Below the pieces are notes generated by a model. That model was not told the DNA's origin, made no database searches, and was given only the letters and a program-made list of their open reading frames with translations. The translations under genes were made by a program, and so were the position numbers. 64,000 bases of DNA from Halococcus qingdaonensis (lineage in GTDB: Archaea > Halobacteriota > Halobacteria > Halobacteriales > Halococcaceae): the NCBI RefSeq assembly GCF_024508235.1, contig NZ_CP101943.1, positions 2,453,112 to 2,517,111 on the forward strand, given 5' to 3'. The first letter of the stretch is position 1. Each line of letters begins with the position of its first letter. Below, piece by piece: positions 26,079 to 35,004 of the stretch.

Positions 26079-27398
26079 TCACTCCTTCTGACGTGCATTC
26101 GCGACGACGGCGCTCGCCAGCTCGAACAGCTCCTCGCAGCGCCCCTCGTCGCGCGCCTCGGCGGTGATTCGTACGAGCGGCTGTGTCCCGCTCGCTCGCA
26201 CCAGCACCCAGCCGTCGTCGAAATCGATCCGAACGCCGTCGAGCGTCCGCACGTCGTCGTACTCCGCAGTCACCTGCTCCTCGACACGCTCCATCACTCC
26301 GCTCTTGTCCGCGACCTCGATGCTCTCGCGGCGAATGGGATACGTTTCGATCTCGGCGACGCGCTCGGCGAGCGGGCGCTCGGCGGCGAGGGCCACCAAC
26401 CGACAGGCTGCGAGCGGGCCGTCCGGACAGAGGGTTTGTGTGGGCCATATCCACGCACCGCTCGGCTCGCCGCCGAAGACCACGTCCGCATCGGTCGCGC
26501 GCTCGGCGACGAAGACGTCGCCGACCTTCGTGTGAGTCACCGACGCCGCCGGCGCGAGCGCGTCGTCGACCGCGAGGCTCGTGTCGACGGGGACGGCGAC
26601 TTGGGGATCGTCGACGTCGCTCTCGGCGACTGCCTCGCGGGCGAAGAGTGCGAGCTGGACGTCGCCCGGAACGAACTCGCCCTCACCGGTCACGGCACGC
26701 AGGCGGTCGGCGTCGCCGTCGTGGGCGAGCCCCACCGTGGCGTCGCTCGCCTCGACCAGCGCGCGGAGCGACTCGCAGTTCTCGGCGGTGGGTTCGGAGG
26801 GCCGTCCCGGGAAGGAGCCGTCGGGCTGGGCGTTGAGCGTCTCGACCTCGCAGCCGAGCGTCTGGAGCGCCCTGACCGTGACCTCGCCGGCACCGTTGCC
26901 GAGATCGACGATCACTGATGGCGGATCGTCGATTTCGATCTCGGCGAGCACGTTCAGGTGGTGTTCGCCCGCGTCGATCTCGCGTCGCTCGCCGAGCTCG
27001 TCCCACGGGACGAGGTTCGACTCGCCTTCGCGTACGCGTCGGGCGATCTCCTCGCGTCGTTCCTCGTCGAAGGCCTGTCCGCTCGGCTGCCAGAGCTTGA
27101 TCCCGTTGTCCGGTGCCGGGTTGTGGCTCGCCGTCACCGAGACGCCCGCGTCGGCCTCCTGCCAGCCGACCGCTCTGGCCACCGTCGGCGTCGCTGCCAG
27201 TCCTGCGTCCAGGACGTCGGTGCCGGACTCGCGCAGGCCGGCAGTTAGTGCGTCGGTCAGGAAACGGCCGCTCGCGCGCGGGTCGCGTCCGACGACGACG
27301 CGCTCGGCGTCGATCCCGAGCGCGCGCCCCACGTCGAGGGCGAGCGCTGCGGTGACTTCCTCGCCGACCGGTCCCCGGATACCGCTGGTGCCGAACAT
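26079..27398 (-). CDS. Phosphohexomutase (GlmM/phosphomannomutase-like), second paralog
   Basis: 439 residues from the ATG at 27398 (MFGTSGIRGPVG, the family's normal start); the frame extends to 27506 without family sequence. It has the phosphoserine loop TASHNPAPDNGIKLW, Mg loop HDGDADRLRAV and sugar loop FGGEPSGAWI. The phosphate loop is RASGTQPLVRI, with Gln where most members, including its paralog at 19874-21256, have Glu. FGTSGIRG and GEPSG fit GlmM-like enzymes making glucosamine-1-phosphate, but specificity is uncertain. It is divergent from the phosphatase gene 101 bases away. Confidence 0.9.
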   Translation of the reverse strand: MFGTSGIRGPVGEEVTAALALDVGRALGIDAERVVVGRDPRASGRFLTDALTAGLRESGTDVLDAGLAATPTVARAVGWQEADAGVSVTASHNPAPDNGIKLWQPSGQAFDEERREEIARRVREGESNLVPWDELGERREIDAGEHHLNVLAEIEIDDPPSVIVDLGNGAGEVTVRALQTLGCEVETLNAQPDGSFPGRPSEPTAENCESLRALVEASDATVGLAHDGDADRLRAVTGEGEFVPGDVQLALFAREAVAESDVDDPQVAVPVDTSLAVDDALAPAASVTHTKVGDVFVAERATDADVVFGGEPSGAWIWPTQTLCPDGPLAACRLVALAAERPLAERVAEIETYPIRRESIEVADKSGVMERVEEQVTAEYDDVRTLDGVRIDFDDGWVLVRASGTQPLVRITAEARDEGRCEELFELASAVVANARQKE

Positions 27399-27498
27399 AG
27401 TCGTTCGAGTGCCGAGCCGTACAAAACGCTGACTCACGCGACCACGCCGCTCCAACCCGGATACGAACGCTCTTTCGGATGGCCGACACACACGCTCC

Positions 27499-28110
27499 AT
27501 GACCATCGTACTCGTCCGTCACGGCGAAACCGACTGGAACGCCGAGCGACGCCTCCAGGGCTGGGCACCGACGCCGCTGTCCGAGCGCGGGCGTGAGCAG
27601 GCAACCCGTGTCGGCGAGCATCTCGCCGCGCGCTACGCGTTCGATCGGGTGATAGCCTCCGATCTCCGGCGGACCCGCGAGACGGCCGAGCGCATTCAGC
27701 AGGCGGGTGTCGAACCCGAACCGACGTTCGAGCAGCGCTGGCGCGAGCGCGATTTCGGCGTCTATCAGGGGCTGACCTACGAGACGATGTTCGAGGAGTA
27801 TCCCGAATTCTCCGTGGGCCAGTCAGGCGAGTCAGCGCTCGCAGTGACGCCCGAACGCGGCGAGAGCCTGCTCGATCTGCGCGAGCGCGTGCTCGCCGGC
27901 TTCGACGCGATCGCTGACGACGAAACGGTGCTGGTCGTCACCCACGGCGGGCCGCTCTACGCGGTCTGTAGCCACGCTCTGGACGCTGATTACGCGACGG
28001 TTCTCGACGAGCACTCACAGGACAACTGTGCAGTGAACGAGATCAGGCCCGCGGCGGACGGGTTCGAGCTGGTTCGACGGAACGATACGAACTACCGCGA
28101 TGCGGCGTAG
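27499..28110 (+). CDS. Histidine phosphatase family protein
   Basis: 203 residues. The catalytic motif RHGETDWN is at residues 7-14 and the second His is in VTHGGPLYAV near residue 155. LQGWAPTPLSERGREQA is typical of cobalamin-type and broad phosphoglycerate mutase-like phosphatases. Exact substrate unknown. Confidence 0.9.
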   Translation: MTIVLVRHGETDWNAERRLQGWAPTPLSERGREQATRVGEHLAARYAFDRVIASDLRRTRETAERIQQAGVEPEPTFEQRWRERDFGVYQGLTYETMFEEYPEFSVGQSGESALAVTPERGESLLDLRERVLAGFDAIADDETVLVVTHGGPLYAVCSHALDADYATVLDEHSQDNCAVNEIRPAADGFELVRRNDTNYRDAA

Positions 28111-28125
28111 AGCCGATCGATCGTC

Positions 28126-29169
28126 CTATCGCTGGGACTCCCGGAGGATCAGCGGCTCGATGGCGAGCGTCCGCTTGGCGAGCGTCACGATGCGTGAGAT
28201 GTAGGAGACGAGCAGCAGGAACGGCAGCAGCGTTATCGTCAGGCTGGCACCGACCAACAGCGCAATGTTCTCGATGCCGAGCGTGCTCCCCGGGAACGTC
28301 CCCGCCTCACCGATCACCATCATGATGCCAGCGACGGCGAGCGCGGGGACCGCCGCGTAGAGGATGAGCTGTGAGAGCGACGTCAGCGCCCACTCGAAAT
28401 ACAGCGTCTTGACGTGTTCGCGCGCCGGGCCGAACATCGAGAGCGCGGTCTTCAGCTCGTTCAACAGCTCGTTCTCGCGCTCGCCGAGGTCCGCCTCGTG
28501 ATCGTTGAGCAGACGTTCGACCTGAAAGATCTTCCAGCCGTAGTTGTAGTTCAGCGCGGCGAACACCACGTCGAAGTTGCCGAACGTGCCTCCCTGCAGC
28601 TGATCGCGGACGGTCTCGGAGTTGCCGATGACGCTCTGGGTGAACTGGTCGATCTCCCACCGGAGCTGGTCGCTCTCGATGTCGTCGAACCCGTCGCGGA
28701 TCGCTTCGGCCCGATCCTGACTGACGTCGATGATGTTCCGGAGGAACGCCGAGGGGTCGGCCGGGCTCGGCGAGCCGACGAGTTCCTCGGTGTAATCACG
28801 GAAATCCATCGAGTCCTCCATGCGCTGGCGCTGCTCGCCCAGCGGACCGTTCTCCTGTGAGAGCACGAGCTGGGAGATGGTGACGACGAGTGTCACGCCG
28901 GTGATGACCGCGCTGATCATCGTCGAAAAGAGCGTATCGATCGTGTCGCTGTTGTTGAGTTGGGGGACCAACGGCGGTGGTAGTTCAGTCACGCCGATGA
29001 CGAACACGATGAAGAACGCGATCGCGAGCCCGGCCGTGACGAGGAGTCGGTTCGCCTTGAGCAGTAGCCAGAGTTTGAGGCGGCTCTCGTTGGCGCGCTC
29101 GCGCATCGTGTTCGCCGTGCTCACGTCGAGATCTTTATCGACCGCTGAATCGTCGATGTCGGCCGTCAC
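28126..29169 (-). CDS. Conserved four-helix membrane protein of unknown function
   Basis: 347 residues from a GTG. The GTG overlaps the stop of the upstream gene (GTGA), so the two are coupled. Two hydrophobic segments lie in the first 110 residues (RLLVTAGLAIAFFIVFVIGV and ISAVITGVTLVVTISQLVL), then an acidic helical region of about 150 residues, then two C-terminal segments. I do not recognise the family. No enzyme motif is visible. Confidence 0.75.
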   Translation of the reverse strand: MTADIDDSAVDKDLDVSTANTMRERANESRLKLWLLLKANRLLVTAGLAIAFFIVFVIGVTELPPPLVPQLNNSDTIDTLFSTMISAVITGVTLVVTISQLVLSQENGPLGEQRQRMEDSMDFRDYTEELVGSPSPADPSAFLRNIIDVSQDRAEAIRDGFDDIESDQLRWEIDQFTQSVIGNSETVRDQLQGGTFGNFDVVFAALNYNYGWKIFQVERLLNDHEADLGERENELLNELKTALSMFGPAREHVKTLYFEWALTSLSQLILYAAVPALAVAGIMMVIGEAGTFPGSTLGIENIALLVGASLTITLLPFLLLVSYISRIVTLAKRTLAIEPLILRESQR

Positions 29170-29378
29170 GACCCGTCTCCCGTCGCTGCCGAGTGGGGCC
29201 GTTCGAAGACGATATACTTGGTTCCCCCACTGGTGTAGTCGATCGTCTCGACGAGTCGCCAGCCCTCGGCCGCCAGTTCGTTGATCGCGGCCTCCGGGTT
29301 GGCGGCCTCCTTTTTCGTCTCGTCGCGTGGTGGCCTGAGAATCTCGTACTCCCACCGCCGGGAGTCCTGATCGTCCAT
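29166..29378 (-). CDS. DUF4177-like small protein
   Basis: 70 residues from the ATG at 29378. The pattern WEYEILRPP..., INELAAEGWRLVETIDYTSGGTKYIVFERP matches DUF4177, a small fold of unknown function defined by 'LN.LG.EGWEL' and a final strand. It overlaps the membrane protein by four bases, so both probably act together. Confidence 0.8.
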   Translation of the reverse strand: MDDQDSRRWEYEILRPPRDETKKEAANPEAAINELAAEGWRLVETIDYTSGGTKYIVFERPHSAATGDGS

Positions 29379-29439
29379 ATGCCGTCCAGATTCGGCGACA
29401 GTAAAAGTCCCCACGTCTGCCGCACGGCTCGCCGCTATC

Positions 29440-29829
29440 TCAGGGCAGCCGGTTCCCGCCGGTCGAGACGTTGAGCGTGTCGAGCGTCGTCGAGTTCACG
29501 CTGTTGGAGGCGACGATCGTCGCGTTCCGGTTCGTCGGCACCCAGATCGGAACGACGCTCTGGCCCGACGCGACGCTTACCGTGTCGTACGCCTCACCGC
29601 TCTCGCCGATGATCGCGATCGTCGTGACGTTGCTCGCCGCCGGTGTTGAGCGCAGCGTGGCGTTCACGCGGAAATGCTCGCTCGCCCACGGCTCCTCGAC
29701 CGAGAGACTCTCGAAGACCGCCGAGTCGTCCGTATCCGCCGATATCGACGGTCCGAGCGTGAGACAACCGCTGGAAACGAGAACGACGACGAGCACGATC
29801 GCGAGAGCACGACGCGGGGCTCCGACCAT
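29440..29829 (-). CDS. Lipoprotein with beta-rich extracellular domain
   Basis: 129 residues. The signal is RRALAIVLVVVLVSSGC: a basic start, a hydrophobic core and a lipobox with Cys22. The rest is Ser/Thr/Asn-rich (VNATLRSTPAASNVTTIAIIGE, SNSVNSTTLDTLNVS), with many N-x-S/T sites for glycosylation, and probably forms a single beta sandwich. Family not recognised. Confidence 0.75.
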   Translation of the reverse strand: MVGAPRRALAIVLVVVLVSSGCLTLGPSISADTDDSAVFESLSVEEPWASEHFRVNATLRSTPAASNVTTIAIIGESGEAYDTVSVASGQSVVPIWVPTNRNATIVASNSVNSTTLDTLNVSTGGNRLP

Positions 29830-29899
29830 ACCCGTCGTTCACCGGTCGCGAGGAAAACGATTCTGGTCGGTACAACCACCGGCTGAAACGCCCACCCCG

Positions 29900-30097
29900 T
29901 CAGCTCCGTTCGACCATCGTCGTCAGCATGATCCCGTAGCCGATGACGAGCGCCACGAGGCCCGTCACCAGCGCGATCTCCACGGGACCGCTCGCACCCG
30001 AGCCGATGGCAACGACCGTGCCCGTCGCGCCGGCGACTGCTCCCGCTTCTGCGCGTCGCGCTTTGTCGAAGCTCTCCCGATCGAGCCGAACGCCCAT
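29900..30097 (-). CDS. Small two-helix membrane protein
   Basis: 65 residues from the ATG at 30097. A charged N-terminus (GVRLDRESFDKARRAEAG) is followed by two hydrophobic stretches and a short VERS tail. No family is recognised. Opposite frames here are not better candidates. Confidence 0.6.
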   Translation of the reverse strand: MGVRLDRESFDKARRAEAGAVAGATGTVVAIGSGASGPVEIALVTGLVALVIGYGIMLTTMVERS

Positions 30098-30155
30098 GTA
30101 CAATATTTCAACTGGCGATCAATGAATCTTTCTCCGACGGCAGCGCGTGTGCGCT

Positions 30156-31016
30156 TCAGTCCTCTGGGGTCGGGTACTCCGCACCGAGATCGAGATCATC
30201 CTCGGTGGTTCCTTCGCCGGGGCTGACGCTGCCGGTTCGATAGCCCTCCAGATCGAGCGTCACGTGCTCGAAGCCGATGTCCGAGAGGTGATCGCGGGCC
30301 GCGCGGGCGAAGTCGGGATCGAGCGCGCGCTCCAGCTCGTCGGGCGCGACCTCGATACGGGCTAGGCCGTCGTGATCGCGCACGCGGAACTGCTCGAACC
30401 CCCAGGTTCGCAACAGGGTTTCGGCCTTCTCGACGCGCGTCAGCCGCTCCTCGGTGACCTCCAATCCCGTGGGGATCCGCGAGGAGAGACACGCCATCGA
30501 TGGTTTCTCCGAGACCGAGAGCTCGTACTCGCGGGCGATCTCCCTGACCTCCTCCTTGGTGATCCCGTGTTCGAGCAGCGGCGAGTAGGCGTTCAGCTCC
30601 TCGACGGCGCGAAGGCCGGGCCGGTGGCCCCCGCCCGGATCGGAAGCGTTCGTCCCGTCACAGACGGTCTCGATTCCCAGCTCGCGGGCGGCGTCGAACA
30701 TCGCCGACAGCCGCATCGTCCGGCAGTGATAGCAGCGCTCGCCGTCGTTCTTGACGAACTCGTCGCTATCGAGCTCGGAGAACTCGACGATCTCGTGGCG
30801 GATCCCGATCTCCTCGGCGACCTCGCTGGCCCCGCCGAGTTCGGCGTCGGGCAGCGTCTCGCTTTTCGCGGTGCAGGCCACCGCGTCGTCGCCGAGCGCG
30901 TCGTGGGCCAGCGCTGCGACGACGCTCGAATCTACGCCGCCGGAAAAGGCGACGAGCACGCCGTCACTGTCCGCGAGATCTTCGCGGGCGGCGACCGCTT
31001 TCTCTCGGACGCTCAT
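30156..31016 (-). CDS. larE: ATP-dependent sacrificial sulfur transferase LarE
   Basis: 286 residues. LarE converts the LarB product to the dithio-acid by giving up its own Cys sulfur. The PP-loop is SGGVDSS (residues 25-31), with a CYHCR pair at 95-99. KPSMACLSSR places Cys176 at the sacrificial position described for LarE. The rest is the NAD-synthase-like fold. An upstream extension of the frame lacks family sequence. It is divergent from the MutS-like gene by 87 bases. It pairs functionally with larB at 21807. Confidence 0.92.
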   Translation of the reverse strand: MSVREKAVAAREDLADSDGVLVAFSGGVDSSVVAALAHDALGDDAVACTAKSETLPDAELGGASEVAEEIGIRHEIVEFSELDSDEFVKNDGERCYHCRTMRLSAMFDAARELGIETVCDGTNASDPGGGHRPGLRAVEELNAYSPLLEHGITKEEVREIAREYELSVSEKPSMACLSSRIPTGLEVTEERLTRVEKAETLLRTWGFEQFRVRDHDGLARIEVAPDELERALDPDFARAARDHLSDIGFEHVTLDLEGYRTGSVSPGEGTTEDDLDLGAEYPTPED

Positions 31017-31103
31017 GGTCACGATGGGCGGTCGCGCGCCAAAAGCACGGCGCTCGTGCGCTGCCCGGATGGTTTTTCTCCCCGGCGGGGGAGTATCGAC
31101 TCG

Positions 31104-33083
31104 ATGGAGCTCGAATCCATCTCCGGGGTCGGGGAGAAGACCGCGGCACGCCTCCAGTCGATCGAGGAGCCGGAGCGCGCGCTGCGGGAGGGTGACGTGG
31201 CGGCGCTCGCGCGCGCACCGGGGATCACGCCGGGACGGGCGGCGGCTATCGCCCGCGCGGCCATCCGTGCCGAACACGACGATTCGGGGACCTTCCTCGC
31301 CACCGATCGCGCACGGGAGATCCATCGCACCGTGCTCGATCTCCTCCAGGAACGCGCGGTCACCGACGACGCCGCCCACAGGTTAGAGACGCTCTTCCCG
31401 ACGGGCAGCGCTTCGCGCATTGAGGAGGTCCGCGAGTGGGTCGAGACGGCGATGGAACGCGAGCCCGATCCCGACACTCTGGACGCGCTCGTCGGCGTCG
31501 GGCCACTTGAATCCCCGCCGACGGACCGAATTCGTGAGCGCTGTCTCGCGACCGCGGACGCCGAACGCCACGCCGAGGCCCAGGAGGCGTTCCCGGAGCT
31601 GTCGGTCGAGATCGTCGAGGACACGCGCGGGCTGGCGGATCTCGCGCGCGGCTACGCGACCGTCATCGTTCTCGACGAGGCGTTCGCCGGCGTCGACATC
31701 GACGGCGACGTGCGCGTCATGCCGGACGCGCTCGACAGTCCTGAGGAGGTGGTGCCCGAGCGCACGCTCGCCTTCTTCGCGCACAACCGCGAGCGCATCC
31801 GCGCGGCGAGCGCCGTCCATCGCGTCGCAGAGCTCGACGCACCCCTCGATCTCGCGGCGCTCAACGATCGGCTCGTGAAGCTCGACGACGACGGCACGGT
31901 GATCGGCGACGACGAACTCGACCGGCTGGAACGCGCCGTCGCGGACCTCGATGCGGCGGTCTCCACGGCCGAAAGCGTCGCCAACGATCGTCTTCGGGAG
32001 GCCATCGAGGAGCGCGACGTCACGATCGAGGGGGCCGATCTGCTCTCGCTGGTCGAGCAGGGCGCGGGCGTCGATTCGCTTCTCTCGCGCGAACTCGAAG
32101 ACGAACACGCCGCCGCCATCGAGGCCGCACGCGACCAGCTCGTCGATGCGCTGGCGCTCGACAGTAGCGAGGCCGAACTCGCGACGCGCGCGTTCCCCGA
32201 GGAGCCGATGTTTCCGGTCGAGCACGACGAGGGGATCGTCAACCGCCTGCGCGAGGACCTGACGGTGGCGCGCGATCGGCGGGCGAGTCGATTGAAACGC
32301 GATCTCGCGGCCGATCTCGCCGGCATGCGCGAGGGCTGTGACGAGCTCGTCCAGGCGGCGCTCGCGCGCGACGTCGAACTCGCCGTGTCGCGCTTCGCCC
32401 GTGATTTCGACTGCGTGCTCCCCGCCTTCGAGGGCTCGGGCATCGCCATCGAGGGGGGTTGCTCGCCGCTGCTCGACTGCGCCTTCGCGAAGGTCGAGCC
32501 GATCGACTACGAGGTGTCGGGCCCGACCCTCCTCTCGGGCGTGAACTCGGGCGGCAAGACATCGACGCTCGACCTGCTCGCGCTCGTGACGGTGCTCTCG
32601 CATATGGGGTTGCCCGTCCCCGCCGACTCGGTTCGCATCGAGCGCTACGAGGCGCTGCACTACCAGGAGAAGAGCCAGGGCACGCTCGATGCGGGCGCGT
32701 TCGAGGCCACGCTCCGGGAATTTGCCGGCCTCGTCGCCGGCGGAAAACACCGACTCGTCCTCGTCGACGAACTCGAAAGCATCACCGAGCCCGGCGCGTC
32801 GGCGACGATCATCGCCGGCATCCTGGAGGAGCTCGCCGGCAGTACGACGGGCGTGTTCGTCTCACATCTCGCTGGCGAAATCAGCGAGGCGGCGGATTTC
32901 TCGGTCTCGATCGACGGGATCGAAGCCGTCGGACTCGAAAATGGAGAACTGGTCGTCGAGCGCTCGCCGAAGAAGGACGTGCTCGCGCGCTCGACGCCCG
33001 AACTCATCGTCGAGAAGCTCGCCACGGAATCCGACGACGACACCGACGGGTTCTACGAGAAACTGCTGGGGAAGTTCGAGTAG
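31104..33083 (+). CDS. MutS-related ATPase with N-terminal helix-hairpin-helix
   Basis: 659 residues. Residues 1-55 hold two HhH motifs (ISGVGEKTAARL, APGITPGRAAAIARA), which bind DNA non-specifically. A long helical lever region follows, then a MutS-type ATPase: Walker A GVNSGGKTS near 478-486 and Walker B LVLVDEL near 550-556. It lacks the mismatch-recognition domain of MutS, as in archaeal MutS-like proteins annotated 'DNA mismatch repair, HhH'. Role inferred: DNA repair or recombination intermediate binding. Divergent from larE. Confidence 0.9.
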   Translation: MELESISGVGEKTAARLQSIEEPERALREGDVAALARAPGITPGRAAAIARAAIRAEHDDSGTFLATDRAREIHRTVLDLLQERAVTDDAAHRLETLFPTGSASRIEEVREWVETAMEREPDPDTLDALVGVGPLESPPTDRIRERCLATADAERHAEAQEAFPELSVEIVEDTRGLADLARGYATVIVLDEAFAGVDIDGDVRVMPDALDSPEEVVPERTLAFFAHNRERIRAASAVHRVAELDAPLDLAALNDRLVKLDDDGTVIGDDELDRLERAVADLDAAVSTAESVANDRLREAIEERDVTIEGADLLSLVEQGAGVDSLLSRELEDEHAAAIEAARDQLVDALALDSSEAELATRAFPEEPMFPVEHDEGIVNRLREDLTVARDRRASRLKRDLAADLAGMREGCDELVQAALARDVELAVSRFARDFDCVLPAFEGSGIAIEGGCSPLLDCAFAKVEPIDYEVSGPTLLSGVNSGGKTSTLDLLALVTVLSHMGLPVPADSVRIERYEALHYQEKSQGTLDAGAFEATLREFAGLVAGGKHRLVLVDELESITEPGASATIIAGILEELAGSTTGVFVSHLAGEISEAADFSVSIDGIEAVGLENGELVVERSPKKDVLARSTPELIVEKLATESDDDTDGFYEKLLGKFE

Positions 33084-33269
33084 TCGGGTCGGTATCGCGC
33101 GTCCGATCCGCCATCGCGCTCCCGAACGGCTGTCCGCACGGAGTGGAACCGCTGATCGACTCACCGCGAATCACGACACGGACGGGAGTCGCGTGCCGCC
33201 GCAACCGCGGCAAACGAAACTCCGGTTGTACCAGCAGTTATGCCGTTGGGCCGTCTCCCGTCGATCGCA

Positions 33270-33647
33270 ATGGACGTCCACGAGGGTCTAACCCGTTCGT
33301 ACGAGCGCACGTTCAGCGAGGACGACATCCAGCGATTCGCCGAACTGTCGGGCGATACGGGCCAACAGCACGTCGAGCGCGATGCCGAGGGCCGACTGAT
33401 GGCCCAGGGACTGCTCACCGCGACGCTCCCGACGAAACTCGGCGGCGACATCGACTATATCGCCCACACGCTCGAGTTCGAGTTCGTGCGCCCGGTCTTC
33501 GCCGGCGACGCCATCACCTGCGAGTCGGAGATCCGATCGCTCACCGAGACCGACGACCGGACGCTGATGGAGTCGACGTTCGTCTGCCACAACGGGGACG
33601 GGGAGGTCGTCATGCGCGGCGAGTCCGAGGGGATGATCCCCGCGTAG
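33270..33647 (+). CDS. MaoC-like hot-dog dehydratase
   Basis: 125 residues from the ATG at 33270 (a second ATG at 33240 adds 10 residues). The pattern FSEDDIQRFAELSGDTGQQHVERDAEGRLMAQG resembles the MaoC hydratase-2 motif; SGDTGQQH gives the catalytic Asp and His at the usual spacing. It ends in the typical hot-dog strand ITCESEIRSLTETDDRTLMESTFVC. Substrate unknown, probably an enoyl-CoA. Confidence 0.82.
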   Translation: MDVHEGLTRSYERTFSEDDIQRFAELSGDTGQQHVERDAEGRLMAQGLLTATLPTKLGGDIDYIAHTLEFEFVRPVFAGDAITCESEIRSLTETDDRTLMESTFVCHNGDGEVVMRGESEGMIPA

Positions 33648-33764
33648 AACCGCCCGCCGCCCGCACTGACCTCTCCCCTCCCAAATTACCACTGCTCATA
33701 TCGCGCTGGCAATAATTACTGACAACTAACGAAGGGTTTTGGTGAGGGAGCCGGTAGCACGGGT

Positions 33765-34979
33765 ATGGACGACGACCGGCGGTTCGACACGACTGCTATC
33801 GCCACCGGCGGGCGCGCCTCGGAGACCGGCGACGTAGTGCGACCGATTCACCTCTCCTCGACGTTCGAACTCGACGCGCTCGATCCGAGCGTCGGGCTCG
33901 ACGACGCCGACCCGGCGGCCGGCGAGTTCCTCTACTCGCGACTCTCGAACCCGACGCGACACGCCCTCGAAGAGCGCCTCGCAGCGCTCGAAGGTGGCGA
34001 CCGCGCGTTCGCCTTCTCTTCGGGCACGGCGGCGATCGCGACCACGGCGCTCTCGGTCGTCGAACCCGGCGACCACGTCGTCGCGTTCGACGATCTCTAC
34101 GCCGGCACGCGCCGCCTCCTGGAGACCGTCTTCGAGAACCGTCTCGACGTGGCCGTCGATTTCGTCGACGCGACCGATTCCGAGACCGTGGCGGCAGCCA
34201 TCGAGCCCGAAACGACCCTCGTGATGATGGAGACGCCGACGAACCCCCTGCTGAAGCTCTGCGACATCGAGGCCATCGCGGCGGCGGTCGGCGACGACGC
34301 GACCTTCGTCGTCGACAACACCTTCCTGAGTCCGTACTTCCAACAGCCGCTCGAACTGGGAGCCGACGTCGTGGTCCACAGCACGACCAAGTATATAAAT
34401 GGTCACTCCGACTCGGTCGGCGGCGCGGCGATCACGAGCGATGCCGACCTCGCCGCGACGCTCGAATTCCACCAGCGGGTCGGACTCGGCGACATGCTCG
34501 CCCCCTTCGATTCGTTCCTCGTCGCGCGCGGGCTGAAGACGCTCCCCGTCCGGATGGAGCGCCACGCGGACAACGCATCGATCCTCGCCACCCACCTCGA
34601 CGAGCACGAGGCGGTTCGCACCGTGCACTACCCGGGGCTCGAGAGCCATCCCCAGCACGAACTCGCGCGCACACAGCAGTCCGGCTTCGGCGGTGTGCTC
34701 TCGTTCGAACTCGACGGCGACTTCGAGGATGCGCAGGCCTTCCTCGAAGCGCTCGACGTGTTCTCGCTCGCCGTGAGCCTCGGCGGCGTCGAGAGTCTCA
34801 TCGAGCATCCCGCCGGGATGACCCACGAGCCGATCCCGCGCGAGACGCGCCTCGAAAACGGCATCACCGACACCCTGATCCGGGTCTCTGTCGGCATCGA
34901 ACATCCCGAAGACCTGCTCGCCGATCTCGAACGCGGCTTCGCGGCGATGGAGCGGGCCGACGCGCCGACGACCGACTGA
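33765..34979 (+). CDS. Cystathionine gamma-synthase/lyase family PLP enzyme
   Basis: 404 residues, Cys/Met metabolism PLP family. The PLP lysine is in the STTKYINGHSD motif, and the conserved SNPTRHALEERLAALEGG, SSGTAAIATTAL and SLGGVESLIEHPAGMTH segments are present. It could be cystathionine gamma-synthase, gamma-lyase or O-acetylhomoserine sulfhydrylase; the sequence does not decide. A small gene-free gap of 117 bases lies upstream. Confidence 0.92.
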   Translation: MDDDRRFDTTAIATGGRASETGDVVRPIHLSSTFELDALDPSVGLDDADPAAGEFLYSRLSNPTRHALEERLAALEGGDRAFAFSSGTAAIATTALSVVEPGDHVVAFDDLYAGTRRLLETVFENRLDVAVDFVDATDSETVAAAIEPETTLVMMETPTNPLLKLCDIEAIAAAVGDDATFVVDNTFLSPYFQQPLELGADVVVHSTTKYINGHSDSVGGAAITSDADLAATLEFHQRVGLGDMLAPFDSFLVARGLKTLPVRMERHADNASILATHLDEHEAVRTVHYPGLESHPQHELARTQQSGFGGVLSFELDGDFEDAQAFLEALDVFSLAVSLGGVESLIEHPAGMTHEPIPRETRLENGITDTLIRVSVGIEHPEDLLADLERGFAAMERADAPTTD

Positions 34980-35004
34980 GTTGAGGGGTGGTCGGGGTGA
35001 GTTT

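Noticed and set aside
31383-32750. 455-aa frame opposite the MutS-like gene
   Set aside because: Shadow of a recognised gene; no motif.
34391-34400. TATA-like TATATAAATG inside the cystathionine gamma-synthase-type gene
   Set aside because: It lies in the codons around the PLP lysine (STTKYING) and no gene starts downstream.
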